Virus record (IMG/VR): IMGVR_UViG_3300029319_000670 | Coordinates: 1 to 20,437 of that record | Direction: 5' to 3' (one strand) | From: a virus | DNA: 20,437 nucleotides | In this document: in pieces, positions 9,206 to 16,875 of the stretch | How positions within the stretch are numbered: position 1 is the first letter of the stretch | Layout: each line of letters begins with the position of its first letter | Translations under genes and position numbers: made by a program | The notes under the pieces: model-generated | What the model saw: the letters and a program-made list of their open reading frames with translations, nothing else | Told to the model about the DNA's origin: nothing | Databases searched by the model: none

Positions 9206-11176
9206 ATGACAATATCTTCAACTACAGTAAAAAATTCATATTCAGGTAATGGAAGCACAACAGCTTTTGCTTACACATTTAAGATATTTGCGAACACAGA
9301 TTTACAGGTAATAATTAGATCATCTACAGGAACTGAAACTGTCAAAACTTTGACAACTCATTATACAGTATCTGGCGTGGGAGATGCTTCAGGTGGTAAT
9401 GTAACATTTACTTCTGGCAATATCCCTGCATCTGGTGAAACAGTTGTGATCAGAAGAGCTGTTCCGCAAACACAGGCAATAGATTATATTGCCAATGATC
9501 CATTCCCTGCGGAATCACACGAAGAGGGTTTGGATCGTGCAACCATGACCACACAACAAGTTCAAGAAGAACTTGATAGGTCTTTAAAATTATCAAGAAC
9601 AAATACTATGACATCTACAGAGTTTACTGTAGGTGCAACAGATAGAGCTAATAAAGTTTTATCTTTTGATTCTTCTGGTGAACTTTCAGTTACACAAGAA
9701 CTTGGTACATTCAAAGGCGATTGGTCTAGTGGCACAGCTTATGTTATAAGAGATTTAGTTAAAGACACATCAACAAACAATATTTTTATAGTAAACACAG
9801 CACATACTGCATCAGGTTCAGAACCTTTAACAACTAATGCAAACTCTGCTAAATATGATTTAATTGTAGACGCAGCTAGTGCAACGACTTCAGCATCTAA
9901 TGCTGCAACCTCAGCTACCGCAGCAGCTAGTTCAGCAACTGCCGCAGCAAGTTCTGCTTCATCTGCTTCTACACAAGCATCTAACGCTTCAACTTCTGCA
10001 TCAAACGCTGCTTCTTCTGCTACTGCCGCTGCCGCAAGTGCAACAGATGCCGCTAATTCTGCTGATGCTTTTGATGATATTTATTTAGGTTCTAAATCAT
10101 CTGATCCATCCACAGATAATGATGGTGATGCTCTAGCAGCAGGTATGCTATATTTTAATACTACAGATGATTTGCTTCGTGTTTATACAGGTTCAGCTTG
10201 GCAAAATGCTGCTGTGGATACTACTGGTTTTATCACAGTTTCTGGAACACAAACTTTAACAAATAAAACTTTAACATCACCTAAAATTGGAACTGCACTT
10301 TTAGATACCAATGGTAACGAACTTGCAAAAGTTACTGCAACAAGTTCAGCAGTAAACGAATTTACAGTTGCTAATGCTGCAACTGGTAATGGTCCAAGAA
10401 TATCGGTAACTGGTGATGACAGTAATGTTGATTTAGATTTATTAGCCAAAGGCACAGGTCATGTAACTGTTAGAGGTAATACAAACTCTGGTGCTATACA
10501 ATTAAATTGTGAAGTTAATACACATGGTCAGCAAATTAAAGCACAACCTCACTCTGCTGGTGTTACCAATAGTATGTTATTACCTGCTGGTGCTGATTCA
10601 ACTTTAGTATCTTTAGTATCGACAGATACACTTACTAATAAAACTTTAACTTCTCCTAAAATTGGAACAAAAATTGACGATACAAATGGAAATGAATTAG
10701 TTAATTTAACAGCTACAGGTTCAGCTGTTAATGAATTTACTATTGCCAATGCAGCTACAGGAAACAATCCTGTTCTTTCTGCAACAGGTGGAGATAGTAA
10801 TGTTGGTATAGAATTTACAACAAAGGGTACAGGAACTATTAAATTTAACGATCTAGCTTATATTCCACAACAAGCATTAACATCTTCATCAAATGCAGTA
10901 GCGTGGGATACACAAGCTAAACCAAACGCATATCATTTAACAACAGAAAATACTACTTTTGCTGCACCAACAAATAATACAGAAGGTTCATTTATTTGTT
11001 TAGAGATTAATTACAATGGTTCACACACAATCGCATTTAATACTGTGTTTGAATTTGCGGCTTCAACTGCACCAACATTTACTTCAACAGATGGTAAAAC
11101 TGATATATTAGTTTTTAGATATAATGGTGCTGTATGGCAAGAAGTAGGTAGAACATTAAATTTAAGTGAGAGTTAA
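9206..11176 (+). CDS. Tail fibre protein with T7 gp17-type N-terminus
   Basis: A 656-residue fibre. Residues 1 to about 135 match the T7 gp17 N-terminal tail-attachment domain (SYSGNGSTTAFAYTF, then GETVVIRRAVPQTQ and the DRATMTTQQVQEELDR helix). Residues about 172-205 (FKGDWSSGTAYVIRDLV) look like a small carbohydrate-binding module. Residues about 220-290 are almost only Ala, Ser, Thr and Asn, as expected for a trimeric coiled shaft. Two copies of a 73-residue unit follow, then a C-terminal beta domain (near 550-656) that probably contacts the receptor. The start has a good SD sequence, AGAAGGA. The marine host receptor is unknown. Confidence 0.87.
   Translation: MTISSTTVKNSYSGNGSTTAFAYTFKIFANTDLQVIIRSSTGTETVKTLTTHYTVSGVGDASGGNVTFTSGNIPASGETVVIRRAVPQTQAIDYIANDPFPAESHEEGLDRATMTTQQVQEELDRSLKLSRTNTMTSTEFTVGATDRANKVLSFDSSGELSVTQELGTFKGDWSSGTAYVIRDLVKDTSTNNIFIVNTAHTASGSEPLTTNANSAKYDLIVDAASATTSASNAATSATAAASSATAAASSASSASTQASNASTSASNAASSATAAAASATDAANSADAFDDIYLGSKSSDPSTDNDGDALAAGMLYFNTTDDLLRVYTGSAWQNAAVDTTGFITVSGTQTLTNKTLTSPKIGTALLDTNGNELAKVTATSSAVNEFTVANAATGNGPRISVTGDDSNVDLDLLAKGTGHVTVRGNTNSGAIQLNCEVNTHGQQIKAQPHSAGVTNSMLLPAGADSTLVSLVSTDTLTNKTLTSPKIGTKIDDTNGNELVNLTATGSAVNEFTIANAATGNNPVLSATGGDSNVGIEFTTKGTGTIKFNDLAYIPQQALTSSSNAVAWDTQAKPNAYHLTTENTTFAAPTNNTEGSFICLEINYNGSHTIAFNTVFEFAASTAPTFTSTDGKTDILVFRYNGAVWQEVGRTLNLSES
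10253..10846 (+). repeat. Duplicated 73-codon unit in the tail fibre gene
   Basis: Copy A (10253-10471) and copy B (10628-10846) start with the same ten residues, TLTNKTLTSP, and share NEFT and NAATGN blocks. About 50 of 73 residues are identical by hand alignment, and the copies are exactly 125 codons apart. The bases differ mainly at third positions, so this is an old intragenic duplication, not an assembly artefact. It lengthens the distal fibre shaft. Confidence 0.85.
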
Positions 11177-11179
11177 GAT

Positions 11180-11791
11180 ATGTATGCAATAGTAGAAAAT
11201 AACGAAGTAAAACAAATTATTACAAATCCTAAATCTATAGTTATAGGAGATGTAAGATACCCAGCTAAAATATTTCAATTATGGTCAAAGTCAGAACTAA
11301 ATAACATAGGTATCTATGAAGTAATTACAGATTCTACAAATAAAAAAGATGAAGCATATTACATAAACACAAACGAAGAATATAATTTTGCAGACAATCA
11401 AGTTACAAGATCATGGGGAACAGCTACACCAAAAAGATTAGAAGATGAAGATGCAGTAGATCAAGATGGAGAAAATATTTTAGATGATGATGGTAACCAA
11501 GTAATTAATTATGGTTTAAAAACAGAAAAAAAAAGAATTGTAAAACAACAAGCATCAGGATTATTATCACCAACAGATTGGTATGTAGTAAAAGCTAGTG
11601 AAGTTGCTGATTATTCTGTGCCAAGCAATATCACAACATTTAGAGCAGATGTAAGAGCAAAATCAAATGAAATGGAAACTCAAATAGATGCTTGTACTAA
11701 TGTTGATGAACTAAAAGCATTATACGAATATACGACACAAGAAGATGGAACTCAAACAAGACCACTAGCAGAATTTCCAGAGGAGATTTAA
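11180..11791 (+). CDS. Tail fibre assembly-like protein
   Basis: A 203-residue acidic protein three bases after the fibre gene. The N-terminus (MYAIVENNEVKQIITNPKSI) and the C-terminal helix-rich part (RAKSNEMETQIDACTNVDEL, ending PLAEFPEEI) resemble the tail-fibre-adjacent proteins of marine phages and the DUF4376/Tfa-like group. Residues about 130-150 (GLLSPTDWYVVKASE) fit the same type. A role in fibre folding or as a fibre tip adaptor is inferred from location and general likeness, not from a catalytic motif. It ends with an SD (AGGAG, 11781-11785) and a TAATG overlap with a very short reading frame. Confidence 0.6.
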   Translation: MYAIVENNEVKQIITNPKSIVIGDVRYPAKIFQLWSKSELNNIGIYEVITDSTNKKDEAYYINTNEEYNFADNQVTRSWGTATPKRLEDEDAVDQDGENILDDDGNQVINYGLKTEKKRIVKQQASGLLSPTDWYVVKASEVADYSVPSNITTFRADVRAKSNEMETQIDACTNVDELKALYEYTTQEDGTQTRPLAEFPEEI

Positions 11792-11865
11792 TGCTATCGT
11801 TAGATTTCATAACAAACATTCAATTAAACAATAGAATAACAAAAGGAATTTTGTTATGCCATTAA
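11791..11865 (+). CDS. 24-residue possible leader peptide
   Basis: A 24-codon frame begins at the TAATG that ends the previous gene, with a strong SD (AGGAG) five bases ahead of its ATG. It runs through the whole intergenic space, reads across the hairpin at 11836-11857 and stops at TAA 11863-11865, ten bases inside the LamG/SPRY gene that starts at 11856. The peptide is not recognised. Its layout suggests a leader whose translation opens the next ribosome site, or simply a tiny coupled gene. No other sequence evidence shows that it is made. Confidence 0.5.
   Translation: MLSLDFITNIQLNNRITKGILLCH
11836..11857 (+). promoter_or_regulatory. Hairpin sequestering the ribosome site of the LamG/SPRY gene
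   Basis: A perfect 9-bp inverted repeat, ATAACAAAA / TTTTGTTAT, closes on the tetraloop GGAA. The AAGGA ribosome site lies in the stem edge and loop, and the 3' arm includes the first two bases of the ATG at 11856. It could limit initiation unless a ribosome on the 24-codon frame opens it. The stem is A/T-rich, so its stability is modest. No T-run follows, so it is not a terminator. Confidence 0.5.
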
Positions 11866-13244
11866 TACTTGGAACTAACTCCATAAAAGATACAGGATAT
11901 GAAGTTGCTAACTCATTAAGATTTGATGAACCAAGTAATCAAGGTTTAAGTAAAACTCCCAGTAGTGCTGGAAATAGAAGAACATTTACTTTTTCAGTTT
12001 GGTTAAAAAGATCAAAAATATCAAATCAAACAGGAGATGTTCAACACTTTTTTGAAAGTAGAGTAGATAGTAATGATAATTGTGGATTAGTTTTTAATAC
12101 AGATGATACTTTACAAGTAAAATTAAAAATTGGTGGTACTAATGCAAAATTAATAACAAATAGAGTATTTAGAGATGTTTCAGCTTTTTATAATATAGTT
12201 GTTGCAGTAGATACTACACAATCAACAAATTCAAATAGAAATAAATTATATATAAATGGTGTGCAAGAAACTTCATTTGGCACAGAACAATATCCATCAC
12301 AAAATGCAGATACAACTTTTAATAATACTGTAGCACATGCTATAGGAAAAAGAACAGATGTAACAACTCAAAATTTTGATGGCTATATAGCAGAGGCAGT
12401 TATGATTGATGGATCAGCTTTAGCACCAACATCATTTGGAGAGTTTGACGAAGATAGCGGAATATGGAAACCCATTGATGTATCAGGTTTAACCTTTGGC
12501 ACAAATGGATTCTATTTAGATTTCGAGAACTCAGGCTCACTAGGTGCAGATGTATCAGGAAATGGAAATAACTTTACTGTAAATAATTTAACTAGCATAG
12601 ACCAAAGCACGGATACCTGCACAAATAACTTTGCAACATTAAATCCTTTAGTTAAAGCACCAAGTTCAATAACATTTTCTGAGGGTAACTTAAAAGCAGT
12701 GCATCCTGGCTCTTGGACAGGAGTACCAGCAACAATAGGTGTTCAAAGTGGTAAATGGTATTGGGAATGTAAAATTACAACAGGAAATAGTGCTAATGCT
12801 TTTACAGGAATATGTGTTGAAGATATTAATTTTAATGACAGTACAGTTTATGATGAAACAGGAATGATAACATATTTTGCAAATGGAAGAAAAACAGTTG
12901 ATGGAACAGAAACAGCAAGTTTTTTTAGTAGTCTAGCAACAAATGATATAGTTGGTGTTGCTCTTGATTTAGATAGTGGAACAAGAACTGTCACATTTAC
13001 TAAAAATGGTAGTGCATCAGGAAGTGCTGTAAATTTAACATCAAACTTTGATAATAAATTTATATTTCCTGTTGGTATTGGAAATAGTAGTAGTGCAACT
13101 GCTAATTGGGAGTTTAATTTTGGCTCTCCATCTTACTCAATCTCATCAGGAAATAGTGATGGTAATGGCTATGGAAACTTTGAATATGCTGTACCATCAG
13201 GATATTATGCACTTAACACAAAAAACCTAGCGGAGTTTGGATAA
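11856..13244 (+). CDS. LamG-like plus SPRY-domain tail/receptor-binding protein
   Basis: A 462-residue protein. The first 15 residues (MPLILGTNSIKDTGY) are typical of a marine phage tail protein family. Residues about 40-185 look like a concanavalin/LamG jelly roll (FTFSVWLKRS, YINGVQE, FDGYIAEAVMIDGSAL). Residues about 290-440 look like a SPRY/B30.2 domain (GKWYWECKI, then VGVALDLDSGTRTVTFTKNG and FPVGIGN). Such beta-sandwich proteins bind glycans, which suits host adsorption. The protein ends NTKNLAEFG, a block that in related proteins continues directly into the domain found here as a separate downstream gene. Confidence 0.72.
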   Translation: MPLILGTNSIKDTGYEVANSLRFDEPSNQGLSKTPSSAGNRRTFTFSVWLKRSKISNQTGDVQHFFESRVDSNDNCGLVFNTDDTLQVKLKIGGTNAKLITNRVFRDVSAFYNIVVAVDTTQSTNSNRNKLYINGVQETSFGTEQYPSQNADTTFNNTVAHAIGKRTDVTTQNFDGYIAEAVMIDGSALAPTSFGEFDEDSGIWKPIDVSGLTFGTNGFYLDFENSGSLGADVSGNGNNFTVNNLTSIDQSTDTCTNNFATLNPLVKAPSSITFSEGNLKAVHPGSWTGVPATIGVQSGKWYWECKITTGNSANAFTGICVEDINFNDSTVYDETGMITYFANGRKTVDGTETASFFSSLATNDIVGVALDLDSGTRTVTFTKNGSASGSAVNLTSNFDNKFIFPVGIGNSSSATANWEFNFGSPSYSISSGNSDGNGYGNFEYAVPSGYYALNTKNLAEFG

Positions 13245-14287
13245 TGTCATATACGAATGGTCTTGACGACCCAACACAATTCTTCAACACAATTCTTTGG
13301 ACAGGTGATGGAAATTCATCAAGAAGTATAACAGGTGTCGGATTTGCACCTGATATGGTCTGGTGGAAAGGCAGAACAACAACTTTCGATCACAGATTAA
13401 TAGATACATTAAGATCAGGAACATATCCAAAACTTTTATATCCAAATCTAAATATTTTGGAAAGTGAAGATGTAAACAATGCTGAATCAATAGATAGTGA
13501 TGGTTTTACTATTGGCTCTGGTAATGCAGTAAATCAAAGTGGACAAACTTATGTAGCATGGAACTGGAAAGCTGGTGGAACTGGCTCATCAAACACAGAT
13601 GGATCTATAACCTCAACTGTATCTGCTAACACTACAGCTGGATTTAGTATTGTGTCTTATACAGGAACAGGGAGTGCTGGAACAGTTGGTCATGGACTAT
13701 CTTCTGCACCATCTATAATTATAATTAAAGTTTTGACAAACACAGCGAATGATTGGGTTGTATATCATCAAGCAACTGGCAATAATCAAAGCACCTTTTT
13801 AAATGCAAATAATGCTGTATTTTCAAATGCTTTTATAAATAATACTACACCTACTTCAAGTGTTTTTTCAGTAGATGGTTCAAATTATTCAAGTGGAAGT
13901 AGCAGAAATTATATAGCCTACTGCTTCGCAGAGAAAAAAGGCTACTCAAAATTTGGAAGCTACAGAGGAAATGGGGGAAGTCAAAATTTTATTTATACAG
14001 GATTCAAACCAGCTTGGATTATCGGAAAAAGGACAGATGTTACAAATAATTGGTATATGTTTGATAATAAAAGAAACACTTTTAATGTAACAGATGCAAA
14101 GTTAAGAGCAGATCAAAGTAGTGCTGAAAATGTTAATTCAGGAAAAACAATAGATATTATTTCAAATGGAGTAAATATTAGATCAAGTGATGAAGAATTT
14201 AACGCTTCAGGTGGAACATACATTTTTATGGCATTTGCAGAATCGCCTTTTGTAAATTCTAATGGTGTACCAAATAACGCAAGGTAG
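13244..14287 (+). CDS. Tail/receptor-binding-type protein (DHRLID family)
   Basis: A 347-residue Gly/Ser/Thr/Asn-rich beta protein. It carries blocks I recognise from marine phage tail proteins: TGVGFAPDMVWWKGR, then FDHRLIDTLRSG, DSDGFTIGSG and YVAWNWKAGG in the first 115 residues, with a related half (FKPAWIIGKRTD, YIFMAFAESPF) toward the end, suggesting two similar subdomains. In many phages this region is fused behind a LamG/SPRY module. Here it starts at a TAATG overlap with that gene, so the two products are probably made together and may assemble together. Its exact ligand is unknown. Confidence 0.68.
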   Translation: MSYTNGLDDPTQFFNTILWTGDGNSSRSITGVGFAPDMVWWKGRTTTFDHRLIDTLRSGTYPKLLYPNLNILESEDVNNAESIDSDGFTIGSGNAVNQSGQTYVAWNWKAGGTGSSNTDGSITSTVSANTTAGFSIVSYTGTGSAGTVGHGLSSAPSIIIIKVLTNTANDWVVYHQATGNNQSTFLNANNAVFSNAFINNTTPTSSVFSVDGSNYSSGSSRNYIAYCFAEKKGYSKFGSYRGNGGSQNFIYTGFKPAWIIGKRTDVTNNWYMFDNKRNTFNVTDAKLRADQSSAENVNSGKTIDIISNGVNIRSSDEEFNASGGTYIFMAFAESPFVNSNGVPNNAR

Positions 14288-14289
14288 TT

Positions 14290-14514
14290 ATGAAATATAT
14301 TTTAATTATGCAACTATGTTCAGCTCTTACAGGATCTTGTCAAGAACCTTATAGAGCTGGTATTGAATTTAATAATTTTTATGATTGTGGGATAAGTGGT
14401 TATAGTATTGCTGGTTCTACAATAAAAAAAATGGATAGAGAGCTAGTTGAAAAAGATAAACTCTATGTAAGATTTGGTTGCATAGAACAAAATTTAGAGG
14501 AAGAAGATGCCTAG
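14290..14514 (+). CDS. Small conserved phage protein, unknown role
   Basis: A 74-residue protein with a short hydrophobic start (MKYILIMQLCSALTG) and four Cys, including the DCGISGY and RFGC blocks. Similar small proteins occur beside the lysis genes of marine phages, but I know of no function. The N-terminal hydrophobic stretch is too short for a convincing signal peptide, and the Cys at residue 17 does not sit in a proper lipobox. It overlaps the next gene by eight bases, so coupling is likely. Confidence 0.6.
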   Translation: MKYILIMQLCSALTGSCQEPYRAGIEFNNFYDCGISGYSIAGSTIKKMDRELVEKDKLYVRFGCIEQNLEEEDA

Positions 14515-14746
14515 AAAAAAGAAAACAGATGACATAGTACAAGCATCACTAGGTCATAGAATATCTAAACACGAAGCGATCTGTGCGGAAAGAATGAAAA
14601 CATTATTCAAAGCTATAGATGAAATGAGAACAGATATTAAAAATTTAAAAAAAGATATAAACAAAGGAAAGGGTGCAATAAACGTATTAATTTTTTTAGC
14701 AGGTTTAGTAGGAGCTATGATTGGCTTCTTTAAATGGAATGGCTAG
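14507..14746 (+). CDS. XhlA-like one-helix membrane protein, possible lysis accessory
   Basis: A 79-residue protein with a charged, helical N-terminal half (KTLFKAIDEMRTDIKNLKKD) and one C-terminal membrane helix (INVLIFLAGLVGAMIGFF, residues 58-75). This coiled-coil-then-helix plan resembles XhlA/hemolysin-type holin partners in phage lysis cassettes. It sits three genes before the holin-like gene and two before the endolysin. Function is inferred from topology and neighbours. The start lies in the end of the preceding gene. Confidence 0.6.
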   Translation: MPRKKKTDDIVQASLGHRISKHEAICAERMKTLFKAIDEMRTDIKNLKKDINKGKGAINVLIFLAGLVGAMIGFFKWNG

Positions 14747-15047
14747 GCGTAAAAAAGCAGTTGTTGGAATTATTAATGAACTTGCAGCACAGCTTGAATT
14801 TGCTAAAGACCCCAATATACTTGTATTTACACCACTTGGAGGACTTGGACCTATAGATATTGTGACTTTAAATATGACTACAGGTGAGTATACTGCTTAT
14901 GATGTCAAAACTAAAAATTTTAGAAAACGAGATTATCAAGCTAAAGATGGTTATAAGAGAAAAACTAAAGGGTCTCTTATTAATCGTCAAAGAACTTTGG
15001 AACAAAAAAAATTAAAGGTAAAAATAATTTATGCAACTATCTCGTAA
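14739..15047 (+). CDS. PD-(D/E)XK nuclease-like protein
   Basis: A 102-residue protein starting at ATG 14739. The pattern is that of a small PD-(D/E)XK nuclease: E14 in a first helix (INELAAQLEFAK), PID with D40, then D55-V-K57 in the YDVKTKN strand, ending in a basic tail. Closest in layout are the group I intron-associated or resolvase-like PD-(D/E)XK folds that use a QVK/DVK strand. It may trim or resolve DNA during packaging; this is inference. A TTG at 14721 with AGGAG six bases upstream could add six residues. It overlaps both neighbours, eight bases at the start and 17 at the end. Confidence 0.62.
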   Translation: MARRKKAVVGIINELAAQLEFAKDPNILVFTPLGGLGPIDIVTLNMTTGEYTAYDVKTKNFRKRDYQAKDGYKRKTKGSLINRQRTLEQKKLKVKIIYATIS

Positions 15048-15507
15048 CTTCTCTTTATTAGAGCTTACCAAATCAGACACTGCTATTCGTAAAGGTATAG
15101 ATAATAACCCTAATGCAGATCAAATAGAAAAATTAAAATTACTTTGTGAAAATATTTTACAACCAGTTCGTGATCATTTTGGTAGAGTCAAAGTAACTAG
15201 CGGATTTCGTAGTGTAGAATTATGTACAGCTATTGGTAGTTCAGCTAGATCGCAACACGCCAAAGCTGAGGCGGCAGACTTTGAGGTGGTTGGCACAGAC
15301 AACGCTGAACTTTTTGATTGGATTAAATCTAACCTTACGCCAGACCAGCTCATCCTTGAGTTCTACACTCCAGGTGAACCTAACTCAGGTTGGATACATT
15401 GTAGTTGGATACCTGAAGGTAGACGTGCATCATTTTTACACGCATATAGATCAGAAGGTAAAACAAAATATAAACCTATATTAGGTTCAGCTAGGGAAAT
15501 AGTATAA
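15031..15507 (+). CDS. Endolysin, M15-family peptidase
   Basis: A 158-residue protein of the peptidase M15 (D-Ala-D-Ala carboxypeptidase-like) type. The zinc ligands are visible as H76 (SQHAKAEAAD), D83 (AADFEV) and H123 (GWIHCSW), and E110 in LILEFY fits the catalytic acid. The N-terminal block NFSLLELTKSDTA and VTSGFR before the first ligand are family hallmarks. It cuts peptide cross-links in peptidoglycan at the end of infection. There is no signal peptide, so it needs a holin; a holin-like gene lies two genes downstream. It overlaps the gene before it, and the next starts in its TAATG. Confidence 0.88.
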   Translation: MQLSRNFSLLELTKSDTAIRKGIDNNPNADQIEKLKLLCENILQPVRDHFGRVKVTSGFRSVELCTAIGSSARSQHAKAEAADFEVVGTDNAELFDWIKSNLTPDQLILEFYTPGEPNSGWIHCSWIPEGRRASFLHAYRSEGKTKYKPILGSAREIV

Positions 15508-15713
15508 TGCCTAGCTATAAAGATGTTATTGTAGATGCTTTAGAAAAAAAATATGAAGCACAAATGGCTCAAGCAGAAGCTAATATAAAAGTTTATATGG
15601 AAAATCCTGTTGGTGTTGGTGAGCATCCTAACATTGTACATGAGGTAGAAAAATTGTTAAAAGAAATAAAAGATGCTAAAGAAATGTTAGACGAACTAAA
15701 AAATTGGAGATGA
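15507..15713 (+). CDS. Small helical protein between endolysin and holin
   Basis: A 68-residue protein, nearly all helix by composition, with coiled-coil-like Lys/Glu/Leu spacing (EKLLKEIKDAKEMLDELKNW) after a conserved-looking GVGEHPNIV turn. I know it only as a small marine phage protein of unknown role. It starts at the TAATG that ends the endolysin gene and stops one base before the holin-like gene. Its place suggests a lysis or late accessory function, without direct evidence. Confidence 0.6.
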   Translation: MPSYKDVIVDALEKKYEAQMAQAEANIKVYMENPVGVGEHPNIVHEVEKLLKEIKDAKEMLDELKNWR

Positions 15714-15714
15714 T

Positions 15715-16098
15715 ATGTGGTTAAGTGCAATTAAATTAGCAATCAATGCTGGATCAAAAATTTATGCAAACAAACAAAAAGCAAAAGTTGCAATGTCAGA
15801 TGCACAACTATTACACGCAGAACGTCAAGCTCGTGGTGAAGAAAAATATCAAGGTAAACTTTTAGAAGCTAGACAAAACGACTACAAGGATGAGGTAGTT
15901 CTTATCATACTCACGTTGCCTATTTTAGTTTTAGCGTATGGTGTATTCTCAGATGATGCAGCAGCTATGGATAAAATTAATTTATTTTTTGAGCATTTTC
16001 AAAACCTTCCAGGATGGTTTACAAATTTATGGATTCTTGTCGTGGCAAGTATTTTTGGTATAAAAGGAACACAAATATTTAGAAATGGTAAAAAATAA
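15715..16098 (+). CDS. Holin-like membrane protein
   Basis: A 127-residue protein with a charged amphipathic first half and two predicted membrane helices, at about residues 60-77 (EVVLIILTLPILVLAYG) and 101-118 (WFTNLWILVVASIFGIKG). The LPGWFTNL...FGIKG ending is typical of phage holins of the GTA 3TM-holin type (PF11351-like). It would form membrane lesions that release the endolysin. It is separated from the endolysin by one small gene. The ATG follows GGAGATGAT. Which of the two membrane proteins in this cassette is the true holin cannot be proven from sequence. Confidence 0.68.
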   Translation: MWLSAIKLAINAGSKIYANKQKAKVAMSDAQLLHAERQARGEEKYQGKLLEARQNDYKDEVVLIILTLPILVLAYGVFSDDAAAMDKINLFFEHFQNLPGWFTNLWILVVASIFGIKGTQIFRNGKK

Positions 16099-16210
16099 TT
16101 TTGTACAACAATATAGTAAAAAGGTAACACACTTATCGCAACAAGGATATGGCAAGAAAAAAATTCAACGTAGAAAAAATACCTCACGAAAGAATACCAA
16201 AAAGAACTAG
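16085..16210 (+). CDS. Possible 41-residue basic ORF, overlapping frame
   Basis: This frame starts inside the last codons of the holin-like gene and runs 41 codons, ending inside the next gene. Its product is very basic (GKKKIQRRKN, SRKNTKKN). It has no clear SD and shares 16149-16210 with a better-supported gene in another frame. The high Lys/Arg content may only reflect A-rich DNA, so this is a weak call. Confidence 0.2.
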   Translation: MVKNNFVQQYSKKVTHLSQQGYGKKKIQRRKNTSRKNTKKN

Positions 16211-16295
16211 CATTGGTGGTGGTAGAGTAAAGATGAGCAGTATGAATAAACATAAGAAACGATCTTACAAACGTAAGAACAGAGGTGGAATGTAA
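16149..16295 (+). CDS. Small basic protein (48 residues)
   Basis: Forty-eight residues, rich in Lys and Arg, starting MARKKFNVEKIP and ending KRSYKRKNRGGM, with an RTSIGGG turn and SSMNKHKK. I associate the SSMNKHKKRS-type ending with tiny basic proteins of marine phages of unknown role; nucleic acid binding is plausible. The ATG has AAGG only two to four bases upstream, close for an SD. The stop overlaps the next start as TAATG, which supports it as a real member of the operon. Confidence 0.6.
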   Translation: MARKKFNVEKIPHERIPKRTSIGGGRVKMSSMNKHKKRSYKRKNRGGM

Positions 16296-16666
16296 TGAAG
16301 GTAAGTGAGAATACATCTGTTGCAATGCCAATCAAAAACATGATTGGTATTATAATAGCTATATCTATGGGTATCTTTGCTTACACAGAGATTACTGCTA
16401 GACTTACATCACTTGAAACATCAAGAGAACTAATGAACGCTGATCTATTAAAAGCGAGTGAACAGACTACAGTAGATAAAGAACAGTTTTTATTACTTGA
16501 AGATTTGTACGAAACAATAGAAAAGCATCAAGAGTTATTAGATAAAAATATTCATAATCAAGTAATGCTTGAACACGTTGAGAAACAATTAGAAAAAGCA
16601 TTAAATGATATTGAAAAATTAAAAGATGCAAGTAGAGAAATGAAATATACAAATGGTACACACTAA
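16295..16666 (+). CDS. Membrane-anchored coiled-coil protein, possible i-spanin
   Basis: A 123-residue protein with one membrane helix near the N-terminus (residues 14-31, KNMIGIIIAISMGIFAYT) followed by about 80 residues of Glu/Lys/Leu-rich coiled coil. This is the topology of an inner-membrane spanin (Rz-like), and it lies in the lysis region three genes after the endolysin. I find no lipoprotein partner nearby, so the spanin reading is tentative; a structural or holin-modulating role is possible. It is linked by TAATG to both neighbours. Confidence 0.55.
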   Translation: MKVSENTSVAMPIKNMIGIIIAISMGIFAYTEITARLTSLETSRELMNADLLKASEQTTVDKEQFLLLEDLYETIEKHQELLDKNIHNQVMLEHVEKQLEKALNDIEKLKDASREMKYTNGTH

Positions 16667-16875
16667 TGCAAGAAATTGTTATAGCACTTTTATTAATTGT
16701 TAATGGAGAGATCAAGGAACATAGAATACAAAACTCTATGTCTGAATGTCTTAAAGGTAAGAGGGTTGCTTCGAGAGGTGCATCACAAAATATAGAATAT
16801 CAATGTATAAAATCACTTGCAGAAACAGAAATTTATATGGGTGAAAAATCTATCAAATCACTTATACTAGAATAA
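16666..16875 (+). CDS. Small conserved phage protein, unknown role
   Basis: A 69-residue protein with a short hydrophobic start (MQEIVIALLLIVNG) and two Cys (SECLKG, YQCIKS). In plan it resembles the 74-residue protein at 14290: hydrophobic start, a polar middle, paired Cys and an acidic C-terminus, so they could be distant relatives. It lacks a lipobox, so it does not qualify as an outer-membrane spanin. The start and stop are both TAATG overlaps. Confidence 0.58.
   Translation: MQEIVIALLLIVNGEIKEHRIQNSMSECLKGKRVASRGASQNIEYQCIKSLAETEIYMGEKSIKSLILE

Noticed and set aside
9879-10088. + strand 69-codon frame rich in Gln, Leu and Pro inside the tail fibre gene
   Set aside because: It is the shifted reading of the Ala/Ser/Thr repeat DNA of the fibre shaft; no SD and no sensible domain.
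14290-14514. Lipoprotein or o-spanin reading of the 74-residue protein
   Set aside because: The Cys at residue 17 lacks a proper lipobox and the hydrophobic segment is too short.
15233-15484. + strand 83-codon frame inside the endolysin gene
   Set aside because: The endolysin frame shows intact M15 zinc ligands; the other frame has no SD or recognisable features.
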